Shown here piece after piece: positions 1-9,885 of a stretch of 64,000 nucleotides of DNA (positions within the stretch are counted from its first letter, which is position 1; each line of letters begins with the position of its first letter). The notes under the pieces are model-generated. The model saw only the letters and a list, made by a program, of their open reading frames with translations, was not told where the DNA came from and searched no databases. This DNA comes from Phycisphaeraceae bacterium. Lineage in GTDB: Bacteria; Planctomycetota; Phycisphaerae; Phycisphaerales; UBA1924. Position numbers and translations under genes: made by a program. Where the stretch lies: the NCBI GenBank assembly GCA_007693965.1, contig RECQ01000036.1:124001-188000 (forward strand), read 5' to 3'.

Positions 1-1
1 C

Positions 2-3000
2 ATCCGCGCATCGCGCCTCGACCTCACGCTGGGTTTGCAGGAGGACGCCATCGAGCGTCTTGAGAGAGCCGCTGAAATTCACCCGACCAACGAGACGATC
101 CGTTCGATGATGGACGGTCTACTCGCCTCCCGCGGCGAGGGCACCGAATCGACGGACCCGGTGATCCAAACAATCGCCCAGGTGATGTCGCTTCGCTCCG
201 GCTCCGAATCCGACCTGGAGGCGGGCCGGGCGATCATCGCCGACGCGCTGCAGGAGCATCCCGACGATCCGCGACTGCTGAGCATGATGATCCAGATCGA
301 GGCCAACCGCGCGGATCATGATGCGTTTCGCAAGGCGGTTGACGTCGCGTACAGCAAGCATCCGCGCAACCCGGCGTTCATCGAATTGAAGAACCGGGTG
401 GATATCGAATCGAGCGAGGATCGGCTCGGAGCTGTGCTGGGAGTGATCGATCGCTCTGATCAGCCTCCCATCATGAAGCTGATGCAGAAGTTCAACGTGT
501 ATCGAAACGCTCGGATGCCCGATGAAGCCGAGCGCATGCTCAAAGAAGCCGAGGTGATGAATCCCGATGACCCGATGGTCATCGACGCGCGGTTCGTAAA
601 GGCGCTCGAAGCGGGGGATTTCAGGAGCGCCCGCTCGCTTTCGGAGCGGGCCGCCCGGGTCGACGCGGACAATGCGGGCGGTCTTCTGTACCAGGCCCGC
701 ATCGAGCTGGCGCAGGACAACGCGGCCGCGGCGCTGTCATCGCTGGAGCAGGCTTCGGAGCGTCTGCCCTACAACGCGCTGGTGTGGCGCCTGCTCGGCC
801 AGGTGCAGTTGAACCAGGGCCAGGTGGACCAGGCCATTCAATCGCTTGCGAAGGCGTACGAATTCCAGCCGCAGGATCTGCAGACGGCGCGGACGTATGT
901 GCAGTCGCTGATTTCATTGCAGCGGCTGGGCGAGGCGCTGCGTGTCGCTCGCGAGAGCCTGCAGCGACATCCGCGCGACCGGAGCCTGAACGAGATGTGG
1001 ATTGCGCTCGAACAGGACGCCGGCGACCCGACGGTCGCGCTTGACATCCGCCGCAACCGATACGAATCCAATCCCGACGATCGCGCCAACACGATCACCT
1101 ATGGACGCCTGCTCATCCAGATGCGCCGGTGGGAGGACGCGGACCGTGTGCTGAGAGACTCCGAAGAGCGTTTCGGCGACGATCTTGAACTGGTGGACAT
1201 GCGAGCCCGCTGGCATGCGCTGCAGGGCGGTGAGGGCGCGATTGATCGGGGCCGCGATCATATTCGCTCCTACATCGGGCGTCTGCCGCAGGACGAGCTT
1301 GATGAGCAGCCCTATCTGGCTCTGGGACGATACCTGCTGAGCTTCGACCGTATGGAGCAGGGGCTGGCGGCGTATGAGCAGGCTGTGCGATTGCAGTCAC
1401 CGGAGACCATGCTCGCCGACCAGACGCTGTCTGAGCATCTCTTCAGCCTTGGTCAGTTCGAGGATGCGCTGGCGCCGTATCAACGGCTCATCGACGCAGG
1501 GATCGATCGCGAAGACAATATTTTCCGGCTGCGGCACATCGAGTCGCTGACGCGGCTTCAGCGATGGAATGAGGCGGAGAGAGCCCTGGTCGAGGCGGAA
1601 AAGAAGATACCCCGCGATGTGCGCCTGCTGCTCCTGCGCGCCGAGGTGGCCAGAGGACGCGACGACATGCGCCGGGCGCTGTCATACCTGAACGACGCTG
1701 TCGCAATGGCGCCGAACGATCCGCGTCCGTTCCTGAAGCGGGCGGAGTTCAACTTCACCAACGAGGAGAGAAGCCGCGACACGATGCGCGATCTGGAGCA
1801 GGCCATCAGCCTGTCGCCGACTTCGGTCGGCGCGCGGCAGATGCTGGCGCGACTGCACCTGCGGCTCGGAGATCCCGGCGCCGCGATCGTGTCGCTCCGT
1901 CGGGGTGTTGAGTCGAATCCGAACTCTCAGCCCATGCGACGTGAGTTGCTGGGATTGTTGATCTCGCTGGATCGTCAGGACGCGGCGGAAGTCGCGGTTG
2001 AGGAAGCGGTGCGGGATTTTGAGGAGTCGACGGACTGGCTGATGCTCGCGGGCGATATTTACCTCGAGGGTGAAAAGTTCAACCGCGCTGCAGCGCACTT
2101 CGCAAAGGCGTACGAGATGAATCCTTCGCCGGGTTCGGCGATGCAGTTGGCGAGGGCGCTGCTGCGCAAGTCGCCCCCGGATCCAGCCGAGGCGCTTCGC
2201 GTGATGACCGCGGAGGAGGAGCAGTTGAACGCGTGGAGCCGCGCGGTGGCGGTTCATGCCCGGGCCCTTTACAAGCTGGATCGGCGAGAAGAAGCGTTGA
2301 AGAAGGCGTCGGTCGCGCTGGGGATGGTCACGAACTCATCGGAGATGACGACGTGGATTTCGGAAATGACGCTGATGTTCGGCGAGGACGCCCAGGCGCA
2401 GCTTGTTTACATGAAGACGCTGTCTCCCCCTGAGGCGGTGCAGGACCAGTTCCAGGTTCAACTCACCCGCTTGCAGCTCCCCATGGCGGAGACCCACGAC
2501 AGCACCAAGGCGACGCTGACGAAAATCGCGCGCCGGAGTGAGGATCCAGCGGTGCTGATCCCGCTGCACCGCGTGCTGGGAACACTGCACTACATTCATG
2601 CTGAATACCGCGAGGCCGCGGACTCGTTCAAAGCAGGCGTCGAGCTGGCGCCAGACGACCTCGAATTCAACAACAACCTTGCGTTCACACTGGCCAAGCA
2701 TCTCGGCGACGCCGAGAGCGCTCTGGCGCCTGCCCGCAGGGCGGTGGAGCTGTCGCCGACGAATTCGATCGCCCTGGACACGCTCGGCTGGGTGCATTTG
2801 CAGCTCGGCCAGCACGGCCAGGCTCGATCGCGCCTGCAGAGCGCCATTGACGCAGCGAACACCCCCCAGGAGCGGGCGCCCGCCAACCTGCACATGGCCC
2901 AGGTGCTGCTCGCACTGGGCGATCGAAGCGGCGCAAGGCGTCATGCGAACGATGTGAACTCGCTGCTGATGAGATTTCCGGCCCTTCAGGACGAATACAA

Positions 3001-3046
3001 GGCCGAACTGGATGCGCTGATGGAGCGACTGAATCAAGCCGAATGA
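2..3046 (+). CDS. Large TPR-repeat protein, 5' end outside window
   Basis: The frame is already open at base 2, so the N-terminus (and any signal peptide) lies upstream of the window; the TTG at 35 is probably internal. About 1,014 residues are visible, almost all tandem tetratricopeptide repeats: 34-residue helical pairs recur with the usual small and aromatic positions, for example the motif PDDLEFNNNLAFTLAKHLGD near the C-terminus followed by ALDTLGWVHLQLGQ. No catalytic domain is seen. TPR arrays are protein-binding scaffolds. The gene lies 86 bp before a Wzz/BY-kinase gene and 2.6 kb before a WecA-like gene, which resembles the arrangement in exopolysaccharide/exosortase loci that carry a large PrsT-type TPR protein. 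A role as assembly scaffold for polysaccharide export is inference from context; the TPR call itself is secure. Confidence 0.85.
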   Translation: MRASRLDLTLGLQEDAIERLERAAEIHPTNETIRSMMDGLLASRGEGTESTDPVIQTIAQVMSLRSGSESDLEAGRAIIADALQEHPDDPRLLSMMIQIEANRADHDAFRKAVDVAYSKHPRNPAFIELKNRVDIESSEDRLGAVLGVIDRSDQPPIMKLMQKFNVYRNARMPDEAERMLKEAEVMNPDDPMVIDARFVKALEAGDFRSARSLSERAARVDADNAGGLLYQARIELAQDNAAAALSSLEQASERLPYNALVWRLLGQVQLNQGQVDQAIQSLAKAYEFQPQDLQTARTYVQSLISLQRLGEALRVARESLQRHPRDRSLNEMWIALEQDAGDPTVALDIRRNRYESNPDDRANTITYGRLLIQMRRWEDADRVLRDSEERFGDDLELVDMRARWHALQGGEGAIDRGRDHIRSYIGRLPQDELDEQPYLALGRYLLSFDRMEQGLAAYEQAVRLQSPETMLADQTLSEHLFSLGQFEDALAPYQRLIDAGIDREDNIFRLRHIESLTRLQRWNEAERALVEAEKKIPRDVRLLLLRAEVARGRDDMRRALSYLNDAVAMAPNDPRPFLKRAEFNFTNEERSRDTMRDLEQAISLSPTSVGARQMLARLHLRLGDPGAAIVSLRRGVESNPNSQPMRRELLGLLISLDRQDAAEVAVEEAVRDFEESTDWLMLAGDIYLEGEKFNRAAAHFAKAYEMNPSPGSAMQLARALLRKSPPDPAEALRVMTAEEEQLNAWSRAVAVHARALYKLDRREEALKKASVALGMVTNSSEMTTWISEMTLMFGEDAQAQLVYMKTLSPPEAVQDQFQVQLTRLQLPMAETHDSTKATLTKIARRSEDPAVLIPLHRVLGTLHYIHAEYREAADSFKAGVELAPDDLEFNNNLAFTLAKHLGDAESALAPARRAVELSPTNSIALDTLGWVHLQLGQHGQARSRLQSAIDAANTPQERAPANLHMAQVLLALGDRSGARRHANDVNSLLMRFPALQDEYKAELDALMERLNQAE

Positions 3047-3132
3047 ACGCACGAACGCTTCACGCCCCCGAGGACCGGTAATCGCGGCCTCCGCCTCAAG
3101 AGAACGAGGCCGCCCGCCGGCGTCGTGAAGAC

Positions 3133-5484
3133 ATGCCGAGAGGATCGAACGAGATGTCCCCCACACCGACACCACCAGCGCCGCGCCCCACCGGATCAAG
3201 ACCAACCGCTCCACCCGGCGGCGGCGGGCTCAACGTGACAATCGATCCGCGCAAGCTGCTGCTGCAGTATTGGCCATGGCTGGCGGCCTCGTTCATCGTG
3301 GGTGTTGTGCTCAGCGTGGGAACCTATTACGCACTCCTGAGGTTCGCTCCTCTGTACGACGGCGATGTTTGGTTTGAATTCAGCTCGCCCCTGACGGCGG
3401 CGGACCAGGAAGAGACAGCCGTCAGCCGCGAGGGAGGCGAGGCGGAGATTGAACGATTCATCGGAACGCAGCTTCAGATCATGCGCTCTGACAACATTCT
3501 GATGGAGGTCGTGAACACGCGCCCGGTGCGCGAGGACACGCGTTGGATCCAGCAGTTCATCCGCCACGGGCAGGTGGACCTGGTCGAGGCCTCCAAGGAG
3601 CTTGGGAGGATCTCCAGCGCCGCACTGCTGCCTGAGTCGAACATCGTGCGTCTGCGTGTGCAGGCGAACCACGCACGCGACGCAGCGGTGCTGGCCAACG
3701 CCGTGCGTGAGATCTATCTCACCAACCTTCGCAACACGAACCGCATCTCCAGCTCGGACATGCTCGAGGCTCTGAACCGTCGACGCAACGCGATGCAGGA
3801 TGAGCGGCGAATTCTTGAAGATCGCAAACAGCGCCTCTTCACGACCGGGCTCGAAACACTTGACGACCGATTCAACTACTACGCTCAGCAGATCGATTCG
3901 CTGCTGCCCGTGCTCATCAACACGCAGTATGCGCTCGATCTGTCCCGCGAGCGGCTGGAGCGGTGGGAGGAGCAGCTCCAGAACCCCTCCGGCCCTACGT
4001 ACCCGGAAGAGGTGCGCTCAGCCGTCGATCAGAACCCGATCATCCAGGATTTGAAGCGACGAATCTCCGGCCTCGAAGCGGCGCTGATGTCCGCGCGGGA
4101 GAGCTACGGGCCCAGACACCGACAGGTGCGTGAGATTCAGAAGCAGATCAACGGCAACAGCGCACAGCTTGAGGTCGAGCGGCAGCGCCAGCTCACCAAT
4201 TCTTTTGAGCAGCAGATCGAAATGCTCAACAATACGATCCGCAGCTATGAGACGACCGAGGCGGAGACGCTGGCCAGTCTGGATGAGGCTCGCCGGAGCC
4301 TCGCCGATGTCAACCGGTTGCGCGAGGACTACATGCGACTGGATTCGGACGCCAACCAGCTCGCAAAGGAAGCGCGGGCGCTGCAGGCGCGTATCGATGA
4401 GCGGCAGGCGATCAACGAGCGGGCCAGCAGCAGTCGCGTGAAGCTTCTTGCGGCGGCCCGTGTGCCGGAGCGGCCGTCTTTCCCGAAGCTTGTCGTCGTC
4501 GTGCCCGCGGTCACGTTGCTGACCGTCGCTCTGGTGGCGGGCCTGATCCTGCTGCGGGAGATCCTGGAGCAGCGCGTCCGCAGTCCATCCGATGTGCAGT
4601 TCATCCCGCGGATCCGGGTGCTCGGCCTTGTTCCGGACATCAGCGAAGATCCGTCGCGGCCGCCGAGCATCGAGCGGGCTGTCTCGGAGCGGCCGACCGG
4701 CGTCATCGCCGAGTGCGTGCGTCAGATCCGCACGGAGATGATCAAGCAGATCGGTCGGCGCGACCACACCACGCTTCTGGTCATCAGCGGTATGCCGGAG
4801 ACCGGCGGCACGGCGGTGATCTCCAATATCGCCGAGAGTTTCGCCGCCATCGAACGGCGCGTGCTCATCATCGACGGCAACCTGCGCCGGCCGCGGATGC
4901 ACGAGATCATGGGCGTGCCCGAGGCGCCCGGTCTGAGCGAGGTGCTGAGCGGGGCGCGCCCTCTGAGCGAAGTGATTCAGCGCACAGAGTCTCCGAACCT
5001 GGATGTGCTCACCGCCGGCAGCGTCGATGCGAAGGGGTATGAGCGTCTGACCACAGAGATCATGGGCAAGGCGCTGGCGGAGGCTCGCGAGAAATATGAC
5101 ATCGTGCTGATCGACGTGGCGCCCGCCATCGTCTCCAGCGACGCGATCATGCTCGCCAGCCGCTGCGACGCGACCATGCTCGTCGTCAGGGCCTTCAGCG
5201 AGAAGCGCGGCCTTGTGGCCCGCATCCGCACCCAACTCGAGGAGACCAAGGCCGAATTCATCGGCGTGGTCGTCAACGGCGTCCGCTCCAACGCCGGCGG
5301 CTACTTCCGTCGAAACTTCCGCGCCACACACGAGTACTCGAACAACGGCGTTCTCGACCCCAATGGCCGCGGGTCCGATCGACGCCGTCGCCTCGGACTT
5401 GACGCGGAGGAGCCCAGCAAGGAGGCTTACGCCCATCGCAACGGTGAGCCTGAGAGCAACGGGAAGCCGGACAAATCCGAGTGA
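3133..5484 (+). CDS. Wzz/GNVR chain-length determinant fused to a BY-kinase-like ATPase domain (degenerate Walker A)
   Basis: 783 residues. A Pro-rich N-terminal tail is followed by a membrane segment (about residues 46-70), a long periplasmic coiled coil (about 180-430), a second membrane segment (about 447-475) and a cytoplasmic ParA/MinD-like domain (about 510-700). This is the architecture of polysaccharide co-polymerases joined to bacterial tyrosine kinases, which set chain length of exported polysaccharide. Walker A' (VLIIDGNLRRP) and Walker B (YDIVLIDVAP) are clear. However, the Walker A segment reads SGMPETGGTAVISN, where the family has P-G-E-G-K-S/T-T: Gly559 stands where the catalytic lysine should be. 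The C-terminal tail lacks the usual tyrosine cluster. A second possible start, ATG at 3154, has a better-placed AGAGGA. It is probably co-transcribed with the TPR gene. ATP hydrolysis or kinase activity is doubtful. Confidence 0.85.
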   Translation: MPRGSNEMSPTPTPPAPRPTGSRPTAPPGGGGLNVTIDPRKLLLQYWPWLAASFIVGVVLSVGTYYALLRFAPLYDGDVWFEFSSPLTAADQEETAVSREGGEAEIERFIGTQLQIMRSDNILMEVVNTRPVREDTRWIQQFIRHGQVDLVEASKELGRISSAALLPESNIVRLRVQANHARDAAVLANAVREIYLTNLRNTNRISSSDMLEALNRRRNAMQDERRILEDRKQRLFTTGLETLDDRFNYYAQQIDSLLPVLINTQYALDLSRERLERWEEQLQNPSGPTYPEEVRSAVDQNPIIQDLKRRISGLEAALMSARESYGPRHRQVREIQKQINGNSAQLEVERQRQLTNSFEQQIEMLNNTIRSYETTEAETLASLDEARRSLADVNRLREDYMRLDSDANQLAKEARALQARIDERQAINERASSSRVKLLAAARVPERPSFPKLVVVVPAVTLLTVALVAGLILLREILEQRVRSPSDVQFIPRIRVLGLVPDISEDPSRPPSIERAVSERPTGVIAECVRQIRTEMIKQIGRRDHTTLLVISGMPETGGTAVISNIAESFAAIERRVLIIDGNLRRPRMHEIMGVPEAPGLSEVLSGARPLSEVIQRTESPNLDVLTAGSVDAKGYERLTTEIMGKALAEAREKYDIVLIDVAPAIVSSDAIMLASRCDATMLVVRAFSEKRGLVARIRTQLEETKAEFIGVVVNGVRSNAGGYFRRNFRATHEYSNNGVLDPNGRGSDRRRRLGLDAEEPSKEAYAHRNGEPESNGKPDKSE

Positions 5485-5649
5485 GTTTCATGGGGATCAC
5501 GCGGTCCCCACCAGCAGGAACGAACAGCAAGGCATGATCGCGGTGCACGTCGAGGCAGACACGAATCGCACACGCAGCTCACGCGCCGCGCCACGCGGCG
5601 ATGGCGGCGCGTGCGCTGCTGAGGGGCGAAGTCCAGGAGAGCGCCCCGC

Positions 5650-7080
5650 GTGAACTACATGCCGCCAATCCTGGATGACTCGCCGGGTCTCTCCTACGAC
5701 TATCGCCCCGGCGCCATCGACAGCGAGAGCGCGGCTGAGGCCATCGGCAGGCTCGATGTCTTTCACGGGTACATGGGCGTCTTCATCGTCGCCTTTCTCG
5801 TCACGCTCCTGGCCACACCGATCATGCGCCGCCTGGCCATTGCCAATGGCGTGATCGACCGGCCTGACGACCCTCGCAAGGTTCACAAGATCCCTGTGGC
5901 CTATCTCGGCGGCGTGGCGGTCTTCATCGGCATCCTCGCAGGCGTCGCATACAGCTACGCCGCCGCGGGCTCCGCGCTCCCGCTCATCGAATCACACGTT
6001 TTCAATCAGCAGCCCGTACCATTCTCCGTACTCGCCGGGTTGATGCTGATCATGCTCGCGGGCCTCGGCGACGACGTCTTCGGGATGAGTCCGCGCATCA
6101 AGATCGCGCTGCAGCTCGTCGCCGCGGCGGCGCTGGCGCTGGAGGATGTGGGCGTCAAGGTCGCCCAGGGCGTGCTGGGGCCGATCGGCGCGCTGATCGG
6201 CAATGAGCGGCTGATCTACACCATCACCGCGCCGGAATGGTTGCACTTTCTCGAGCCCGGCGCCCAGATGCTCCAGCTCGATCTGATCTACTGGGCGGGC
6301 ACGGCGATCATCGCGGTCTTCATCCTCGGCGCCTGCAACGCGAGCAACCTGATCGACGGGCTCGACGGACTGTGCTCGGGCGTCACGGCGATCGCCGCGG
6401 CGGGGCTGCTGATCATCGCGCTGACGCTGGCGGTGCAGAGCGACGGGCCGCTGGACTCATCACGGCTTGTGCTGTGCCTGTGCCTGCTGGGGGCGTGCAT
6501 GGGGTTCCTGCCGCACAATTTCAACCCGGCGACCATCTTCCTCGGCGACGCCGGGTCGATGCTGCTGGGCTATACGACCATCGTGATCGTGCTCACGCTC
6601 GGCGACACCGGCAAGACGCCGCTGGTGGTCGCGGGTCTGATCATCTATTCGCTGCCCATCATCGACACCACGCTGGCGATCGTGCGCCGGAAGTTGACCG
6701 GGCGGAGCATGAGCGACGCCGACGATCAGCACCTGCATCACATGCTCAAACGGGCGCTGGGTGTGAAGGGGGCGGTCTTCACGATGTACGGCATCGCGGC
6801 GTCGTTCGCGGCTCTGGGCGTGCTGATCAGCCTGGGGCGGGCCCGCGTGGCGTATGCAATCGCGCTGGTCATCGCGGCGTATATCGTGGTGACGGCGATC
6901 AAGATCGCGCGGCGCAGCATGATTGAATCCCAAGCGGCGGACGCCTGCATGCTGGAGCGGAGCATGGCGGCGCCGACAACGCCGAACGCCGGCGACCCCC
7001 CGCCCGCGCGGCCGCGCCGCGGACGAGCCCCGGCGAAGGACGGCGCCCCGATCGAGGATCCTGATCCGCATCCGGCTTGA
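5650..7080 (+). CDS. WecA/TagO/MraY-family polyprenyl-phosphate sugar-1-phosphate transferase
   Basis: 476-residue polytopic membrane protein with about ten hydrophobic segments. Family motifs appear in order: DDPRKVHKIPVAYLGG near residue 80, GLGDDVFGMSPRIKIALQL around residue 137, ASNLIDGLDGLCSG around residue 230, and a cytoplasmic ATIFLGDAGSM segment followed by HLHH. These are the Mg2+- and undecaprenyl-phosphate-binding signatures of enzymes that move a UDP-sugar phosphate onto undecaprenyl phosphate at the inner membrane, starting O-antigen, teichoic acid or exopolysaccharide synthesis. The GTG start at 5650 is preceded by CAGGAGA at a good distance. The C-terminal ~50 residues are a hydrophilic Pro/Arg-rich extension beyond the usual family length. 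It lies 165 bp after the Wzz/BY-kinase gene, so an initiating-transferase role in that locus is likely; the exact sugar cannot be read from sequence. Confidence 0.88.
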   Translation: MNYMPPILDDSPGLSYDYRPGAIDSESAAEAIGRLDVFHGYMGVFIVAFLVTLLATPIMRRLAIANGVIDRPDDPRKVHKIPVAYLGGVAVFIGILAGVAYSYAAAGSALPLIESHVFNQQPVPFSVLAGLMLIMLAGLGDDVFGMSPRIKIALQLVAAAALALEDVGVKVAQGVLGPIGALIGNERLIYTITAPEWLHFLEPGAQMLQLDLIYWAGTAIIAVFILGACNASNLIDGLDGLCSGVTAIAAAGLLIIALTLAVQSDGPLDSSRLVLCLCLLGACMGFLPHNFNPATIFLGDAGSMLLGYTTIVIVLTLGDTGKTPLVVAGLIIYSLPIIDTTLAIVRRKLTGRSMSDADDQHLHHMLKRALGVKGAVFTMYGIAASFAALGVLISLGRARVAYAIALVIAAYIVVTAIKIARRSMIESQAADACMLERSMAAPTTPNAGDPPPARPRRGRAPAKDGAPIEDPDPHPA

Positions 7081-7125
7081 CGAGCCTCACCTGCGAACCG
7101 CGCTCCCGGGCCCGAGACCAGACGA

Positions 7126-7509
7126 ATGCCGCGACGAAGCATCGATGAATTCCGCGCCGAACGGGCTGCAGGGCAGGAGCGCGTCCTGGCATGCGAGCAC
7201 CTCGGGATCAACCGATTCATGGCCCTGGACACGCGGGCCTATCGCGACGCCACCGCCGAAGGCGGCCTGCCCGCCGACACCAAGGAGCTGCTCGGACTGG
7301 CCGCCTCGGCGGTCCTGCGCTGCAACGACTGCATCGATTACCACCTCGAACAGTGCGTAAAGGCAGGCTACAGCCGGACGCAACTCGAGGATGCGCTGAA
7401 TGTAGCGCTGGTCGTGGGCGGTTCGATCTTCATCCCCCACCTGCGCCACGCGCTGCAGAGCCTGGATGAGCTGCTTGCGGAGCGGGATGGAGATTCCAGC
7501 GCCACATGA
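7126..7509 (+). CDS. AhpD/carboxymuconolactone decarboxylase-family protein
   Basis: 127 residues. The centre holds the motif RCNDCIDYHLEQCVKAG, a CxxC followed two residues later by His, which is the redox core of AhpD-like alkylhydroperoxidase domains; the surrounding helices (LGLAASAVLRCND, EDALNVALVVGG) also fit the carboxymuconolactone decarboxylase fold. Members reduce peroxides or serve as small cytoplasmic redox partners. The preceding gene ends 46 bp upstream in the same direction, so they may be co-transcribed, but the functions do not obviously connect. No Shine-Dalgarno sequence is evident. Fold assignment is firm; substrate is unknown. Confidence 0.82.
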   Translation: MPRRSIDEFRAERAAGQERVLACEHLGINRFMALDTRAYRDATAEGGLPADTKELLGLAASAVLRCNDCIDYHLEQCVKAGYSRTQLEDALNVALVVGGSIFIPHLRHALQSLDELLAERDGDSSAT

Positions 7510-7750
7510 AGCCGCCGGTCACCCACCACACGTATTGCGCTCTGCGCTTTTGTGTGTGCTCGTTACACCTGAAACGTCATGCTGATTCGCGCGCTCGCCG
7601 GAGAGCTCACGCTCGCGCCGACAGCGCAGCTGCGCGGCCCGGCGTTCATCCTCGTCGGACGAGACCCCGTTGAGCATCAGCAGCAGTTTCCAGACGGCCT
7701 TGAACATTGTCGAATCCGGGCCTGTCCTGATGTCCGCCGCAGGGCGGGGA

Positions 7751-9322
7751 TCATTCATACGACTCGATGCGGATCTCCAGCTTGCCGATCAGCGGCGCCA
7801 GGGCCGCCATCGAGTTGATCATCTCTCCATCAGAAAGGGCCGAGTGAGAGAGGGCGATGTGCGTCGCGTCGGATGGTTTGGAGAGTGTGGCGTCGAGATC
7901 GACCCAGCGCATGTCGCCGTCGACCTCGAGCAGGGCCTGCGTCCACATGTGGTAGCCGAAGATACCCTCGGCGCCGAGGAACTCGTCGACGTAGATGAGG
8001 CCGCTCACGACGCGGGCGGGCACGCCGCGGGCGCGGAGCAGTGCCGCGAGCAGCACACCGTGCTCGGTGCAGTCGCCCTGGCGTGTGCGGCACACCTCGG
8101 AGGCTGATGCGAAGCCGACATCCAGAGTCTTATCGTCGATATAGCCGCTGACGAAACGTCGCAGAGTTTCGGCGATCTGCGCGTGCTCAGCGCCGGCGGG
8201 AAGATCGGCGCAGGCGCGCTCCGCCAGTTCGATGATCTTCGGATCCTTGATATCCAGCATCATGGAGGATTCGAGAAATACGTCGTCACTCGCCTCAGCG
8301 TCGGGCGCCGAAGCGCGAGCGTCAAGATCAGTCACGATGCGTCCGGAGCGAGCGTCGATTCTCTCGAACCTCTGGGCGCCGACGCTGGGAAGGTCAGGCA
8401 GCTTGCCTTCGGACAGCGACAGGATGTAGGCGGCCCGGCGCGTGCGTCGCGGGTTCTCGATGGGCCGGTCCGGTTTGGCCAACGTAGACGCCATGATTTC
8501 AACCGGCGTCAACTCAGAGAGAGCCAGCTCGCGATCCGCGGCGAGGATGGTCATGGCCATGCCTCCGACGTTGACCTCGGAGCGGACCGACTCGCCCTGA
8601 TGATTCACATACTCGATCTGCTCGACGCCAGGCATGTAGCTCTGCCGCACGCTCCAGCGGATGGCGGGGATGGTGCGTCCGAGGGCCTCGACCACGACAT
8701 CGCGATCAAGAATACGGAACTCGCTCTCGACGACCTGGAGTCCGACGGTGGGATCGATGGTGCTGACTGTGAATGACTCGGCGCCTTCTTCGAGCTGAAA
8801 CTGCATGTGCCGCGAGGCGGCTCCGGGCGTCATCCACGCGCCGTCGGGGAGCGGCATCACGCGCTCGCTGGTTCTTCCGAGCTGCTCGGTGACGATGCGC
8901 ACCTCGTCGTCACCAAAATGATAAATGGTGGTGACCGGCGCCATGCCGAGGCGCATGGTGGAGCGCATGCGGATGGGATCGCCCGCGGGCGTTTCGTGAA
9001 AGGCGCTGTCGATCTCGATGGGGATGGTGGCCGGGCCGCGGGTGATCTGCATGCGCATCTCCATCTCGGTGATGATCTCGCCGGATTCCCCTTCGAGGCT
9101 GGCAGAGCGCATCCAGCCGACGCGCTGATCCTGCATCATGACCACGCTCCATCGATCCTCGAGCGTGCGAGGCGCCCGGGCGAAGGAGAGCGAAGGAAGC
9201 GCAATCCAGGCCGCGGCGACGAGCGACAAAATTGGCGCCCAGGTTCGCAGCGCCGACGCCGATCGAGGCGTGGGGCGAAGGGCGTGAGGGGCGTGAGGGG
9301 CGACTGGCGGTGAGCAAATCAT
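7751..9322 (-). CDS. Secreted transglutaminase-like domain protein
   Basis: 523 residues from the chosen ATG at 9322, which is preceded on its strand by AAGGAGG with a 5-nt gap; the frame extends 15 codons further but that would bury this ideal ribosome site. A hydrophobic stretch (about residues 26-47, WAPILSLVAAAWIALPSLSF) followed by ARA looks like a signal peptide. The C-terminal third has the transglutaminase-core triad: Cys in TRQGDCTEHGVLLAALL, His in GYHMWTQALL and Asp in WVDLDAT. The N-terminal half is beta-rich and not assignable. Such proteins are periplasmic or secreted cysteine proteases or amide-modifying enzymes; the substrate is unknown. It stands alone and converges on the AhpD-like gene. 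Confidence 0.85.
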   Translation of the reverse strand: MICSPPVAPHAPHALRPTPRSASALRTWAPILSLVAAAWIALPSLSFARAPRTLEDRWSVVMMQDQRVGWMRSASLEGESGEIITEMEMRMQITRGPATIPIEIDSAFHETPAGDPIRMRSTMRLGMAPVTTIYHFGDDEVRIVTEQLGRTSERVMPLPDGAWMTPGAASRHMQFQLEEGAESFTVSTIDPTVGLQVVESEFRILDRDVVVEALGRTIPAIRWSVRQSYMPGVEQIEYVNHQGESVRSEVNVGGMAMTILAADRELALSELTPVEIMASTLAKPDRPIENPRRTRRAAYILSLSEGKLPDLPSVGAQRFERIDARSGRIVTDLDARASAPDAEASDDVFLESSMMLDIKDPKIIELAERACADLPAGAEHAQIAETLRRFVSGYIDDKTLDVGFASASEVCRTRQGDCTEHGVLLAALLRARGVPARVVSGLIYVDEFLGAEGIFGYHMWTQALLEVDGDMRWVDLDATLSKPSDATHIALSHSALSDGEMINSMAALAPLIGKLEIRIESYE

Positions 9323-9885
9323 CAATGCCTCCTTGGCGGCGTCCGGGGGGCGACGCCGGGTGCGCATCGTATGCCGGCGCCGGGGACTTCGTCCGCAACT
9401 CGGCGGCGGAGAAGGGGTTGATCAGCATCGAATACTGCACGGTGTGACGTTCCGGTCTGCGGGGTTGCACGGTTCGTCGGCGATCCGCCGCCGCCCAAGA
9501 CGCGGAGACCCCGCGCCAATCGCGCCGCTTTTCCCCGAGCTGATCCATTCCCGCTCAGGTCCCCTCTGGTTCTCCTCCCTCACCAGCTCATGAACCGGAT
9601 GCTCCGCTGCCTCTCGCTCGCCCTCTGCATGCTGGATTGGGGCGCCAGTTGGGCCGCATTGAAAACGGCTGGTATGGCTCGATTGATCCCGACCCAGCCA
9701 CGGCGCTCGCCGCCTGGGCCCACGCCTGCATCGCGGCATTGTGGTCAGTCGGATCTGATCACAGATGTGAGCCGCCGAAGTTATCCAGACCCATGCATGG
9801 CATTCGCTGCAAGTGCGGCGAAGCATCCCCCGAGATCCGGGAGTCCTGAAGACCGCGGCGGCCTTCGCATGAACCGGCGTCCTTT
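9323..9885. other. Gene-poor interval
   Basis: About 560 bp between the start of the transglutaminase gene and the orphan receiver gene. Short open frames exist on both strands but none has a recognisable domain, plausible ribosome site or protein-like composition. A short GGCGTGAG repeat lies just inside the transglutaminase 5' end (about 9270-9300). I saw no histidine-kinase remnant that would explain the receiver domain downstream. Confidence 0.4.

Noticed and set aside
7519-7758. 79-codon minus-strand frame starting at ATGAATGA overlap with the transglutaminase stop
   Set aside because: Overlap geometry is suggestive, but composition is Arg/Ser-rich, no domain is seen and no ribosome site is present. 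Not supported enough to list.
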